From: Anoplolepis gracilipes
Taxonomy: Eukaryota > Arthropoda > Insecta > Hymenoptera > Formicidae
Assembly (NCBI RefSeq): GCF_047496725.1
Contig: NC_132974.1
Span: 3,789,501-3,853,500 of the forward strand
Direction of reading: 5' to 3'
DNA length: 64,000 nucleotides
The first letter of the stretch is position 1. Each line of letters starts with the position of its first letter. Made by a program: the position numbers and the translations under genes. The notes under the pieces were generated by a model. It ran no database searches. It saw nothing but the letters and a program-made list of their open reading frames with translations, and was not told the DNA's origin. This document shows positions 1 to 12,977 of the stretch, piece by piece.

Positions 1-3000
1 GAAGAACAGGAAATAATGCATCTTATTTATTTCACGATAAATAGCTCTAGAGATAATAATGCGTGTTATACACGCAATTCATATACATAGTCTATACATG
101 CGTAAATAAAACTCGTGAGTGAAACAATAATTATATCGATATTATCATAAAAAGTTACTTCCGTAGGGATAACACGAAAAAGTCAGTCAATGCCAAACAA
201 CGTAATAATAAATGCAGGAAATGATTCACGAACTTGAAATTGTACCTCTGGATAGCAATCAACATATTGTCCGATAATTTGCTTGAATGATTTCCATACG
301 AAGATTTACTCGATGACATATCTTTCCTCAATTCCGCAGTCTCTGCATACTCAACGATTTACAGGATCTGTATATATAACGGACTTTCGTGGAATTAATT
401 TTCACATAGTGATAAATTCTAACACGTTTGTTCAGACATGCAAGGGATAAAGCACGAAAGCAAAATAAGTACTAACGGTATCTACGGCTCATGTTTGGAA
501 TTGATTTTAGCCTTATAACATACTATCCAAAACTATTATATATAATTACAAAAATAAATATTTATAAATAACAGTTACGTCAAATTATAATAATATAGTG
601 ATAGAAAGCATATTAGAACTCTGACAAACAATTAGTTATCTAGAACGAAACTGTTTAAAAATGAGAGAAAGGATAATGCATCGCATTGCGTTTAATTAAC
701 ACAGTAGGTCGAGTAAACCAAAATTTATCTACATTATGCTATTTATCACGTTATTTACGACAAGCTCTGCCATGGTATCTCGACGAATTAATTTGCGCGC
801 GAATGCAATAATGTGCACGCACACAACTCTCATATAATTAATATATTATTATTAATACGAATATCGCAACCTTTATTCTTTTGAATAATAACACTTATAA
901 TTGCCGATAGAGCGAGAATTAGTGCGTGAAAAACAAAACGCGAGTTTCATATCGAGTGGTAAATGTGATAGTCGTTCTTTCAGAAGAGAAGTTTTTTATC
1001 ATCTGATAAAAAAAAATCGCAAAAATTTTCGAAACGAGCGAAATATTTCTCGAGTGAGATTTTACATTTTTTACGGTGCGATGATTTCATCTGTTAAAAT
1101 GATTAACCTCACCGACGATGCCGAATAATCGGATGAATTTCCTGTTAGATTGCTTTCTTGTGCCTGGGTTTGAACTTGGAAATTGCATTTGACACATAAT
1201 TGTCAATAGCTTGTCAGCCGTAAATATAACCATGATGTAACGATGAATGTTTTTTCTATTTGAGACACGGCATCTCTGATTTCATTGTTCTTGTGTAGAC
1301 CTTGTTATTATTTCGGTTGCAACTTGATTAAAATATCAACGCAAAATATAAAACTTGTCTAATTGTAAGCATAAAACTTCATTTCTCTCTTTATAAAATT
1401 TTTTCAATTTCACAAAGAGCATTAAATGGATATCAAAAGATTTGATCAATTATAAATGTATTTTTTATTCTACATATTATTGATCGGAAATCGATAGTAA
1501 ATTACTTAATCCTATATCGGCTTTGTCGTTAATTAGAGCATGGACCCGCCTGTCGACAATTAACAAGTAGGTCATTCGATCGTTCGCCAGGAACGTAAAG
1601 GGAAAGCATAAACGCAGATTTATCAGTTGCTGATGGCGTGTTTCATTGATCGAATGATATTATCGAAGATTCCACATCGTATAAGCACTTAACGAAAATC
1701 GATTCTCCAAATTATTAAGCTCTCCAATTTTTCTCAGTAATTGAACTTACGAGATAAAATCTGATGAAAGTAAGAAAAGCATATTTATACAATTATGTTA
1801 AAAACTAAAAATATATAATAGAAATCTAAAAGAATTTACGAATATGATCAAATAACTCGCAACTCTTATTTTTTAAATTCTTCTACTATTTTTTATAAAA
1901 ACAAAATATAATTTATAATAAAGTGGAAGAGTCATTTGTAATAAAAACTTAAATGTTTTTTAATTGTAAATAAATAATTACAAATGTTTCTCTCCTCTCT
2001 TTCTTAAGTAGAAAGTAAAAGATAAAAATATATTTTAAGCTTACTATATCTCATTATTTTAATATAACTTCAACACTAGAAGATATAATATACAATGTGT
2101 ATCGAGATTAGATATGTGCGATGTATGAGTGTTGGTAAGTGAATGGAAACAACAGAAAATTGAAAAAACGCGAAATTAATGCGCTGACACGTAATAATCG
2201 ATAAACTTGTTCTGACGAATGTCATGACGGATATTGAAAAACGATTTTAAACGTTTGTTCGATGATTTATATGTCAAACGCGTGAACTGTATGAATGCGA
2301 AAATCGAAGAATTTGCAAGTAAACTTTCGGTATACGAACTTTATAAGAGTCACTGATTTTATTTAAATATAAAGTGAAGGTAATAATGCGGTAATTCATC
2401 ATATCAAAGAAAGCACATATCTGCAAAATTTTGCATCAACTTGAAAAAATTATTCTTAGAAAATTTCAGTGCAAAAATTATTTTTTCTTATACGTATTTT
2501 GATTGAATATTTAAAATATCTTTTTTAATTTAGAAGTTTTTTCATGATGATTTCGAATTTAAATACACTGAAAAGTAGTCAATATTCTAATGTTTAAATT
2601 CTCAGTTTGAATAAAATAGTTTGAATTATTTTTCGAATTACTTTGAATTATTTTTATTCTTTTTTATATACACAATAAAAATAATATCGTTCAATAATAA
2701 TATTTTCTTAGAAATATAAGGCAAAGGATATTTTATATCTACTTGACAGCTGTAATATAAAGGCAGCTATCATAGTGTTACGTCACGAGCAAATGTTAAG
2801 GATACTGAAACGGAATCTTAAATGTGCTTGGTGTACATGCACGTGAAATTAGACCGCAGCGACCGTGCGTGCACTCAGACTTTAACATTTTGTAATGCCA
2901 TGCGGGTTATTTGCTCCAATTAGAGATCTACTTTGTGCCGCAATTTTCGATTTTCTGGGTTAAATCTAGCATGTTCGTAATTTATTGCTTTCGTGCTTAA

Positions 3001-6000
3001 GACGTTTATGTGATTTCAGGTTGCTACTAAATTGACAGTGAATGTTCGTGATGATATACATCTATAATCTAAATTCTAAATTATAACAGCTTCTGTGTTG
3101 AACAAAGACATTGTTACTTTATGTTTTTTTGTTATTTAAAAATTATTACTCCCACAATTTATACAACTATCGAAGGAATATTTCTATCGGAATTTTTAAA
3201 CGTTTTAAAGTTTTATTGATTTGCAATGCAAATCGCTTTTTTCATTTTGATGAGAAATACTCGCTCTTGCTGAGCGTGTGATTTTCGCTACTTCATCACT
3301 CCACTTTCGCCTCGTCACTTCTTTCCTGCTTTCATTTACAATCAAACGTACGCCGATGCTCGTTGACGCATATGTGCGTACGACCAGAGGGGGATTTTAC
3401 TTGGAGGTTTCCTGTCTTCGTCCGGGATATGACGATATCCCCCCTGCTAAGCCAATGGCGTAAGCATCCAGAAAAGTATTTTGTCTAACGAGTTCGATTC
3501 TTAACAATTGCAGTGGCGCAGCAATAATTTTTTCGCAATAATAAAAAAAAATTATTTTTAATACACAAATATCATAATCAAAAACTTATATGTATATAAG
3601 AGTATGATTAACGTTAATTGACTCTTTGTTCATAAATTTTTACAATATTATACATTAAACGTAGTAAAAATAGAATGACATTAAGTAAATTATAAAAACA
3701 AACTTTATTAAAAAATAATTAGTCACACTTTATCATTAAACACTCACATATTAAATACCGTGTCATTAACTTCACAAACAATGTGCATTCTTCTAGCACG
3801 TTCAACTTCGTACATTCTTTGAACTCATCGTTTCTTAATTATTTAATAGTTTCTGGCATGAATATCTTCTTGGTAACTTTGCTTTTCTCATTCCCATTAT
3901 TGTTTGGTTTTAATGCTTCAAGAACACAATTCTAATTGTCATCGGTTGCATAATGTCATATAATGAAACGTGGGAGAATGTCTCTGTTAGAAATTAAATC
4001 GCATAATACCAAGTAATAATCAAAATAAAGCAATGACATTAATCAAATAAACTATCTCAAAAGATATCTCTATGCAGATATATCCATAAAATATCTTGAA
4101 ACTTATAAGAAAATCAATGTCTCCCTTTCTTTCTTTTTTGTCATGATTCTTTTTTATCTCTACCGCATTTATCCGTATTTTAAACTTATTAGTGACATAA
4201 ATGAGTTCTTCTTGAGAAGACTTCTTTCAGCAGTTTACTCCTATAACACCGGGCAGTCTTTGAAAACATCACCGAAAGTAGGTTACGGTATCTCTCGGGA
4301 TTCAAATTGCTATCTTGAATTCAAGGGAACCGTATAATTTGCCTTTTTAGCACGTCGTAGCATGCGATTACTCTCTCGTTTCGATGCGACTCGCTTTTAT
4401 GGCTCTCTTCTGGAAAAAGTCGGTTACTTCGTCATCGAAGTACCCTCCATATTTTTATTTATCGGACGGCGTATCGGAGCTTTAGTCTCCGGATCGTTGG
4501 ATCTCCGCTCGTCAACCCCGATAATTAGTCCGTTGTGTCGTTAAAGAGGGCAGGGTCACACCATGAGAAGAAAACTCGCAAGGCACGCTTACAGACATCG
4601 TCCTCAAAGGCATGCTTCGACATATCGCGCATGTATATAACTTAACGAGGCATCATCGTGTCCTCGTACAGCATTGCTTACGATCCTCGGTGTGACATTT
4701 AAACCACGTGTACACTTACTATATATTATGTGCGCGCGCGCGAGCTAATACGTGTTAGTAGACACGTTTGTCAGGGTCGCACCAGCCCCCATCTGGACTA
4801 TACTTCGTAACTGGAAAAACAATTTTCGTCGGGATAACTATTTAACAAGCCATTTATGAAAATTGAAGATTAAAACAATTTAATTTTAAAGACAATGATC
4901 GGATGATCAAAAAAGCCAATTTGCTAGATTTCTATTTTAAAGTAAAAATAAGTATATTGAAAAACATTTCGATTATTCAAATAACTAAAATATAAAAATT
5001 AACTGTCTCAGCAAATTTTTTTCGTCCGTCGTCCAAATAATAGAACAGTGTTATTCTTCTTTTCTTTGTTGTTGTATATATTATATAAACAACATTTAAA
5101 AATCATACATTATACATTTTTTCAAATCAAAATTATTAGAATTTATATTATATGTAATTCTATTTTTTAAATTCTATAGTATTTCGTATTACAAATAACT
5201 GAATATAACTGTTATATACATATATTTATGAACTAAATAAACTAATATTAATAGCTTTACAATGCAACTTTCCTTAGTTCATTATAACTATTATTAAACT
5301 TTTAATTAACACAATGTTCGTTAACATGTTAAAGTTGAAATATAGAAATATCTCCGATTCTAGCATATCACCTTTAAGACTTTTTCTTCGTGTATGTATT
5401 ACAAATCGTAGACATAATAGTCTTGTTAAAGATACTTTTTTGCAAAACTAAACTTGATGACATTTATATATATATAATGCCTTGACGTACTTTGACAAAA
5501 AAGATAACTCTTTTGTCTTTTGTTTTATATGACGAAACTAATTATTCTCTTTTTATTATACAAGCACGTGTGATGAATTTATTACGTCTTTCACATTGAA
5601 AAATTGATCGATAACTATTAAAATATCTAGCAAAAAATAAATTTCACTGCACATGTTATTGAGAAAACTGAACATTAAACAATTGCATATAATAATGGTT
5701 CATAAATGTGGAACATAAATAAAAGAAATGCAAAATAAAAGATACTTAAAATTTGAAATACAAAATTATTGTGTCGCATCATATAGGTATTAGAAGTGAT
5801 GTCAAGCTGGAGAGTTGTGTATGATTATGGGGAGATCTCAATTGATTTGCTGGAATTGACGCACAAAAAGGCCTTTAATAAGCGTCGATTATCCTCGCCC
5901 ACAATTTCCGACGATTATCCAATCGCGGTATTGAAAGAGGTGCAAAAATCTCGTCGCAACGACATTTAACCTATTGCAATTGTGAACGCATGTTGTGTCA

Positions 6001-7000
6001 CAGCAAATTTGTACGACGAGCATAGCAAATCTTGTAACACATTTTACAATTAATTAATCGATTAAAAAAAAGCCTACTAAATTTTCCAGAATATATATTT
6101 AAAAATACGCAATGTATGATAACAAAATATCTTCTTCGTGTATTTTTTAAAATTTTTATATGTACATATTCAAGACGAAAAATAAATGAGCTATGCAATA
6201 TAAAACATATAAAATATTTAAATAAATGTCATAACAGCAAAACTCACGTTCCATCGTATGAAAAAGAAAAACGATTCTTTTTATATGATATCTTTACAGA
6301 ACGAAACTTTTTATTCTTATGTCACTCAATACTATAATATTCACAGATCTGAAACAAATCTTCTTTTACATATAACATAGTCAAAAAAGATTAAATCATT
6401 TTCAAGTGAGCTACTTTTATATAAAAGGAATCAGGACCCAGTTTTATTACTATTTTGAGTTAAAGTCATTTTGGGAATTAATGTTCTGAAAACGTGTATA
6501 TTAAAAGAATTAATTTCAATCTTTTATCTCTTTATCTCTTATAAACGATACAAAGATAGAGAATGAATAAATAGCAAGCCAGTATTTTACTTGTTTTTCT
6601 ATATCGGAATATAAATACATTTGTAAATTAATGAGCTTTGATTTAATATTATTAAATATTCTTATTTATTACCAAATTTTAAGCTCTGTTAAAATTTAAG
6701 TAATCCAGTATAATCTAAGTATAATCTAAATTTTTGAAAATTTATGAAAATGAATTTATATTTAATTTCTCATCCAAATTTAATTTATATATTGGATTAA
6801 ACTATCAGATTATTACATATATGTATATATATAAAATTTTACTGCAAATTATATACATAGCATCGATGTCATGTACATTCTTCTTCAAAAATTTTTGTTT
6901 TTGACAGAGAGATTTTCCACCATAAAAGTCATCCTCATAATTCTCACACGAGAAATATAGAAAAATAGAATCAAACATCGATTACAAAAGAGAAGTCAAT
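1..7000. other. AT-rich intergenic DNA, no gene seen
   Basis: This is strongly AT-rich sequence with stop codons throughout all frames. The open frames that occur are short, do not look like coding sequence and have no recognisable motif. Slightly GC-richer patches lie at about 3240-3470 and 4230-4790. They could be decayed insertions or conserved non-coding sequence, but nothing in them was identified. No RNA gene was recognised. Confidence 0.7.
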
Positions 7001-7215
7001 GATCATGAAGTACCGTCCTTTGCAGGAAGTCTCTATCGTAAAGTGTTCACGCTGTATGAAAAATCGAAGTCGGCCACGTCAAAAACGTCTGTTTACGCGA
7101 CGAGCGTTGACCCACAAAAGCATCGATGCGATCTACCACGAGCGACGCGAATGCTAATTCGATTAGCTCCCCAAGTGACTTCGGTCCACCCCGAGAGACG
7201 TCGGCTGCCCTTACG

Positions 7216-7368
7216 TGACGTCAGTGTCACTCCGCTGGTCCGTAAAAAGAGAATATAGTAGTAGTACCGATAGTAAGACACGTGGTATATATACAGAGAC
7301 CACTCGGTATCCATTGCCCCGCACGTGTATCAATCTTATTATTATCTAGGATAATATATAGCCACGTG
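7216..7368 (+). promoter_or_regulatory. Promoter-like cluster: CRE, three CACGTG E-boxes, TATA box
   Basis: A perfect cAMP-response element TGACGTCA lies at 7216-7223. CACGTG E-boxes lie at 7279-7284, 7322-7327 and 7363-7368. A TATATATA stretch at 7286-7293 directly follows the first E-box. That order would suit a core promoter reading rightward, starting about 25-35 bases after the TATA box and upstream of the small ORF at 7412. The motifs are seen directly; promoter activity is inferred. Confidence 0.35.
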
Positions 7369-7411
7369 CGAGGAACGTCGATTCTTTTTAACAGCAAATC
7401 AATACGTCGCA

Positions 7412-7657
7412 ATGCGCTATAGAATCAATAAAGGGATATTCGAAATTTCATTATATTCGTTTCTATTATTCACACTGATAACATGTGCTGCATTTCTCTC
7501 ATATCGAGGATTTCATTTCATGAAAGTACACACACACATCTATCACTATATTTGTCAAATAGGTCGATGCTTGGTCGATACTTGTCTCAATTTCTGTGAA
7601 ATTCGTGATGATATTACATATATTCAAAGCACTACTTTTAAATGTGTATGTGAATGA
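7412..7657 (+). CDS. Small ORF with signal-peptide-like N terminus (81 aa), unidentified
   Basis: This 81-codon ORF starts with ATG about 120 bases after a TATA-like element. Residues 1-8 are basic and polar (MRYRINKG). Residues 9-30 are strongly hydrophobic and end near an Ala-Ala, as in a cleavable signal peptide or single membrane anchor. The rest of the product, about 50 residues, has five cysteines, which would suit a small secreted peptide. I do not recognise a family. The codons are AT-biased like the surrounding DNA, so a chance ORF is quite possible. The promoter-like motifs just upstream are the main reason to list it. Confidence 0.25.
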   Translation: MRYRINKGIFEISLYSFLLFTLITCAAFLSYRGFHFMKVHTHIYHYICQIGRCLVDTCLNFCEIRDDITYIQSTTFKCVCE

Positions 7658-7660
7658 TAC

Positions 7661-8340
7661 TTGTCTGTTCGTGAAATCTAGAATTACATATAAAGACAAA
7701 AATTTAATGTACATCACGAGATTGAAACTATGATGGTATTTGGTATTATTAAAGCGAAAAGAGATGCAAAAAGATGCATATGCAATCTTCTACGTTCAGA
7801 AAAGAAAAGGAGAATACTCAGTCAGTGTTTTATTTTTCAAAACTGTGCAAAATAATTTACTCTTAATTATAACATGGAATTTTATAGATATATATATCCT
7901 TTAATACACAAATAAAAAATCTTTTCTTTTTAATGTTATATTATTAGCCTTAAAAATATTATATTAAAATCAATTTTTAGAACAGTTTTGTATTTTACAA
8001 CACTCATATTTATTCGAATCTCCTATTAAATTAACAAAATTTTTTAAAATTCTAATCAGCTTCTCTGCCATGTTAGCATACTTTATTCTGCAAAATTATT
8101 CTTCAATGAAAGTTAATGAAAATTCCAGACACGATTCTTCAAAAACAAAATAAAATAAAATATCTTTCTAAATAAATTCTATTATCGTATTTAGCATGCT
8201 CATTAAGAAATTTTAAATTATATCTTGACATCATTGGAACGATTTACAGCTTGTCGTCATTTTCTGGATCGCGATTTCCTTCCCATAACTATATTTCTTC
8301 AATCATGTTATATTGTAATCCAATCTCTTCGTTTATTTAT
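7661..8340. other. AT-rich DNA, no gene seen
   Basis: No open frame of note, repeat or RNA gene was seen between the small ORF and the CpG-rich island. Confidence 0.6.
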
Positions 8341-8459
8341 TAAATTGTCTTTCTTTCACATCGAATAAATTTCTCTCTGCCAATCGTTTTTCTTCTTTTC
8401 TTCTGCTTTATTTTGCTTTATTTCTAAATTTACACACAAGCAGGATCTCGATATATATT

Positions 8460-8900
8460 TGGCAAACAAACCACCCCCGTTCAGCGCCATCTCGCTACCC
8501 TTTCTGCGAAGCAAACCCTCATCGATTTTCCGCGCCGCCGCCGCCGCCGTTTTACCAAATAAGGAATAGACTCGAACCAACCCCCCTCCCCCTCAAAATC
8601 TACAACATGGCCGGTCGCCGGATGACAGTTGTTGCACTCGCCTCGCCTGCCCGTTGACCCCGTGACGCATTCCAGCATCCCGTACGGCGTGCACCTGTCG
8701 GCGTCATGTGTTCGCGCCGTCGGCGCCGATTACGCCGCGATTCCGCGACGGTGAGCGCCTCGAACGTCACGCGATTAATCGTGCCGCACAGAATCCCCGA
8801 CGCATTCTCGTAAAATCCTGTCAGGACTCTAAGTTCGAGTTCTTCTACGATCGAACCTGCCGCCTCGTTCCGTTACTTGTGACAGTAGGTGACAAATATC
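8460..8900 (+). promoter_or_regulatory. CpG-rich island ending in a splice donor; possible alternative first exon of CYRI
   Basis: In otherwise AT-rich DNA this stretch is rich in CpG and holds a short GCC repeat near 8533-8550. A strong donor sequence, GCGACG followed by GTGAGC, places a potential exon end at 8750. It lies about 5.2 kb before the CYRI start codon on the same strand. It could therefore be an upstream promoter and non-coding first exon of that gene. No TATA box is evident. The link to CYRI is inferred from position and strand only. Confidence 0.35.
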
Positions 8901-10618
8901 ACGACTTGTAATTTCGTAATATTTAAAATATTATTTGAGCCAGCGCGAGACATAATACCATTGGTTTTGTTTACATTGGTCAATCTTAATTTAATTAAAC
9001 CTTTTCGTGTTTATATAATTCTAGGTTTTAAAAACAAACAAAAAATTTAAATTAAAGAAAACTAAAATATGAAATTAAGCATCTGATGAAAAGTATTTAA
9101 AAGTTTGCTTTTGCAAAATTTATTTATCAATATTATCAATCATTGTTTATATATCGATAACAATAAAAAAATATTTTATAAAAACTGAAATCTCAAATGA
9201 TATTCAAAGACTGTGATAATTTTGTTCATTGTGCATCGTCGGTCATCAGTCAATCAACGAGGCGTTTGAAATTCTCAGTGTGCAGGTTCTTGAACTCTAT
9301 TTCTCATTATTCGCGATTGTGTGGCATCGAGTACCAGGAGACTGTTTCGGATAGGTCACGAAATTGTTTAGTGCAATAGTCAAAGAATATCCGTTCACAT
9401 TGGACTGTCGTACGCATACACACATACACATACATAGCACTTTTATTGCGGATATCGGCGTAGGTAGGTAGGTAGGTGAGATGATAGGTAATATTGTGGA
9501 ACTTGTTGATTGACAAGTCAATGCAGCAAGTGCGTAATACATTTTTAATTGAAACGCATTGAGACTTTGGAATTTCACAACAACGTAATCAGCTGTATGA
9601 CTTTTAATTACAATATAAATGGTTCTTCTTGTCTCGAGTTAAATTGCTTTTATTGTCTTTTATATCTATTGTATGCAAATGAAATGCAAAACAATTACAA
9701 AGAAATAATATGGTAAGTCACGTAGATTGATATTTAAAAGAAAAGCAAATTTAAAAGAAAAACATTAATGAAATCATAATCTTCGCTATAATATTAATTT
9801 TCTACAATCGTAAATCGATGTCTTTAAGTTATTCCAGTCACAAGCAATATTACAAATTATGGCCAAAACATATAATTTATTTCTCTCAATCGATAGAAAA
9901 AAATACCGTGGAAAAATTTTAAATGTTTATTGAAATGGTAATTAAATATATGAGACTTAAGAAAATGTCGAAACTTGGAATATCATATGGATTTTTTGTG
10001 CACACGAATTTATAGCTTGTATAACCGATATTCTGTTGAATTCTAATTATTTTTCTCGATAAATATTTGGAGCATAATAAAATATATATATTCGGTTTGT
10101 ATTATCGTAAATTTATTTTAGAATAATAATTATCACACATATACTAACACATACTAACAATAAGTATCTACATCTTTAAGTTTTTTAAAAAAAGCGCAAT
10201 CTATTTATGTTATTGCTAATTGAATTGTTTTAATAATTATAATAAAATCATTAAAAAATTAATTTTTACATCACGATCAATTTCTAATATTTTAGACTTT
10301 GAAATTTAGAGCGTACGTTTTTCATACTTATTAAAAACATATATATATTAAAAGGAGAAAAACGTAGAGATGAAATGAAACACAAATAATTGTGCACAAG
10401 AGAATATTGCAACAGACACACATGTTACTTGTTTCAAACGTTCCGCACTAGAGAATGTCGCAGGAATGTCAAATGCAAACATTTATTTCACCTTGCAGCT
10501 CACAGTACTACGTTGCACATTAATATCATCCGTAGTCATTGATAAAATATGCTATTAATCGACATTATTAACGGCACAGCAAGAATCAGTTGGATACAAT
10601 AAATGCCATATTTTTTAA
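8901..10618. other. AT-rich DNA with a small CA/GTAG simple-repeat patch
   Basis: The stretch is gene-free. A CATA/CACA-rich run at about 9415-9437 and a GTAG tetranucleotide run (about 9460-9477, five units ending GGTGAG) are the only notable structures. Confidence 0.6.
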
Positions 10619-10620
10619 TA

Positions 10621-11950
10621 CACTGGCGATCAAAATTATCGCATATGCAATTTATGCAAAATTTTGCATGATTTCAAATAAGCATAACTCCGTCAAAAAT
10701 GGTCGTATTTGAAAAACGTTTTTTTTATTTTAAAGCTTAAAGTCTCTATTTTAAAAAGTATTTGTCAGATTTTGAATTTCTCCTTTCTCCTTTCCGCCGC
10801 CCTTTTAAAAGTGAGGACGTGTTTCGTTTCCAAAAAATTGCATAGTTTGACGCACTCCACGGGGTGGAATAAATTTTTTTCGCCAATATCATGACAACCA
10901 TCGTAAAATTTAGACTTTCCTTTGCAAATTAAAAAAATTAAGGTTGATACGATTTTTTTTCGCGGAGTTATGGCGTTTTAAAGTTACTCATGCATTTTTG
11001 GTCAATTACCGCCAGCATTAGCATTACCCGATGCGCACCACGAGGAGGTTGCTGGTCGGATTTTGCGCATCGTGTGTGTGTATGTGTGTGTGTTTGAGCG
11101 AGAGAGATGTGGAAATGTTCGCGCTTAAAAATGCGTATTCCTGCCTCGTTTTCGAATTATACGCATATTAATGCAAGCTCTAATTGTGGCTTGAGGAATT
11201 TCATGCGTTGTATTTCCAAATGAGAAACAATTTCATTTTAATGCAGCATAACATTTGTCGAAGTTAATGAGATGATTATGAAATTTAGAGAGACCACCAG
11301 CCAATCTCCAAGAATTGAAAGCAACGCTATAACAAATATGGCATGAAATTCCTCAAGCCACAATTAGAGCTTGCATTAATTGCGTGAGCGTCTACAAGAA
11401 GTAATTCGAAAACGAGGCAGGAATACGCATTTTTAAGCGCGAACATTTCCACACCTCTCTCGCTCAAACACACACACACACACACGCATGCACGCACGCA
11501 CGATGCGCAAAATCTGACCAGCAACCTTCTCGTGGTGCGCATCGGATAATGCTAATGCTGGCGGTAATTGACCAAAAATGCATGGGTAACTTTAAAACGC
11601 CATAACTCCGCGAAAAAAAATCGTATCAACCTTAATTTTCTTTTAATTTGCAAAGGAAAGTCTAAATTTTACGATGGTTGTCATGATATTGGCGAAAAAA
11701 ATTTCTTCCACCCCGTGGAGTGCGTCAAACTATGCAATTTTTTGGAAACGAAACACGTCCTCACTTTTGAAAGGACGGCGGAAAGAAGAAAGGAGAAATT
11801 TAAAATTTAACAAATGCTTTTCAAAGTAGAGACTTTAAGCTTTAAAATAAAAAAAAAATTTCAAATACGATTTTTGACGGAGTAATGCTTATTTGAAATC
11901 ATGCAAAATTTTGCATAAATTTACATATGCGATAAATTTGATCGCCAGTG
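10621..11950. mobile_element. Non-autonomous TA-flanked palindromic element, Tc1/mariner-like fold-back MITE
   Basis: The element begins CACTGGCGATC and ends with its exact reverse complement GATCGCCAGTG. It is bounded on both sides by TA, the usual target duplication of Tc1/mariner transposons. The arms run inward for about 590-610 bases each, roughly 10621-11210 and 11340-11950. They are near-perfect reverse complements and share, for example, the CATAACTCCG region near each end and the matching GAGGCAGGAATACGC block (around 11140 and 11420). They enclose a spacer of about 130 bases. A GT/CA microsatellite occurs at mirrored positions in both arms (about 11071-11092 and 11470-11484) but differs in length. 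No transposase ORF is present, so movement would need an enzyme supplied in trans. The short open frames inside are mirror images of one another and are not genes. Confidence 0.85.
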
Positions 11951-11952
11951 TA

Positions 11953-12640
11953 TGTACACACACGCGCGTGTTTATAATTTATTTAAATATATGTAATAAT
12001 AAAGTTTTTATGAAAAGATTATTTAGGTTTTTGTATTAAATTTAAACTTTTAGTATATTTTTTAATATTAATATAATATAATCAGCGATTATGTTCAAAT
12101 TGTTTAATTGGTTCTTTTTAGAGATATACGTTATAGAGATTTAATTATCCAAAAATTTAGCTTACATCAAATAATTAATATTTCAATGAAGTTTTTATCA
12201 ATTATGAAACCTATTATTTTTTAAATATTTAACTAATATTTAGATAATATCAATTTCGTTAATCAATTTAATAATATCAAATTCGTGATTGATTAAAAAA
12301 TGATCAATAATTTTTTATCACACGGTATAAAAAGCCCATTAGCAATTTTTAATATTTAATGAGTATTTATATATATAAATGAATATCAAGTTCGTAATTA
12401 CTGAGTCTTTAATTAATATCTAAAATTATATGAAGTTCGTATGATTACTGAAAATTAATATTTACTGTTTCAGAATCAGGTACTTTTTTTCATAATAATT
12501 TTTACTTTTTCCTAATTATTCATAAACAGCCTTGGCTGCTAAAATCAGTATCGAATTTATTTCGAATCGCGAATTTATATTCCAAAATACTATAGCTATT
12601 TATATAAATAAAAAATCAGATTTCTAGAAAATGTCAAGCA
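11953..12640. other. AT-rich DNA with degenerate repeats, no gene seen
   Basis: This stretch is very AT-rich. Between about 12240 and 12470 the motif ATATCAA followed by TTCGT recurs imperfectly, suggesting a decayed minisatellite. No coding signal is seen. Confidence 0.5.
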
Positions 12641-12977
12641 TGCACAATGTTAGACGTGCATCAGGTTTGTGACGAGAGAAATTCGCGAGAAGCTTAGCAG
12701 CCGAAGATGACGAGCGCAAAATGTGCTTTAGGTCCTAAAATAACGTGGCCGTTCGTTGGTACGGCGGAATCTCGTCGTTTGCAATTTTAGAAACCGTAAA
12801 GCCGATCGTCGTTCTCTCGCACGCAAGTGACAAGTACGACGAGCTTAGTCCTCCCGAACGTGTCACTCTCTCATTGTGTGTCCTCTCAGCGCGGTAAAAC
12901 TTCATCACAACGTTCCCACGTGAGTCATCGTTGGTCCTTGTCGACGACCGAATGGAACCTCTTCGCGAACGTTTCAG
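12641..12977 (+). promoter_or_regulatory. Probable CYRI promoter and non-coding first exon
   Basis: A GC- and CpG-richer block stands out about 1 kb before the first CYRI coding exon. It ends in a good splice donor (TTTCAG followed by GTGAGG, with a second GTGAGG five bases later), giving a likely exon end at 12977. The acceptor just before 13861 would receive it. No TATA box is obvious. Exact transcription start is unknown. The first-exon role is inferred from position, composition and the donor. Confidence 0.45.

Noticed and set aside
3481..3512. AGTTCGATTCT resembling a tRNA B box
   Set aside because: No matching A box at the right distance and no cloverleaf could be formed.
3510..3525. 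CAGTGGCGCAGC resembling a mariner end
   Set aside because: No matching inverted end or TA flank was found.
10709..11810. Two or three short ORFs in the palindromic element
   Set aside because: They are mirror-image products of the inverted arms with no transposase motif.
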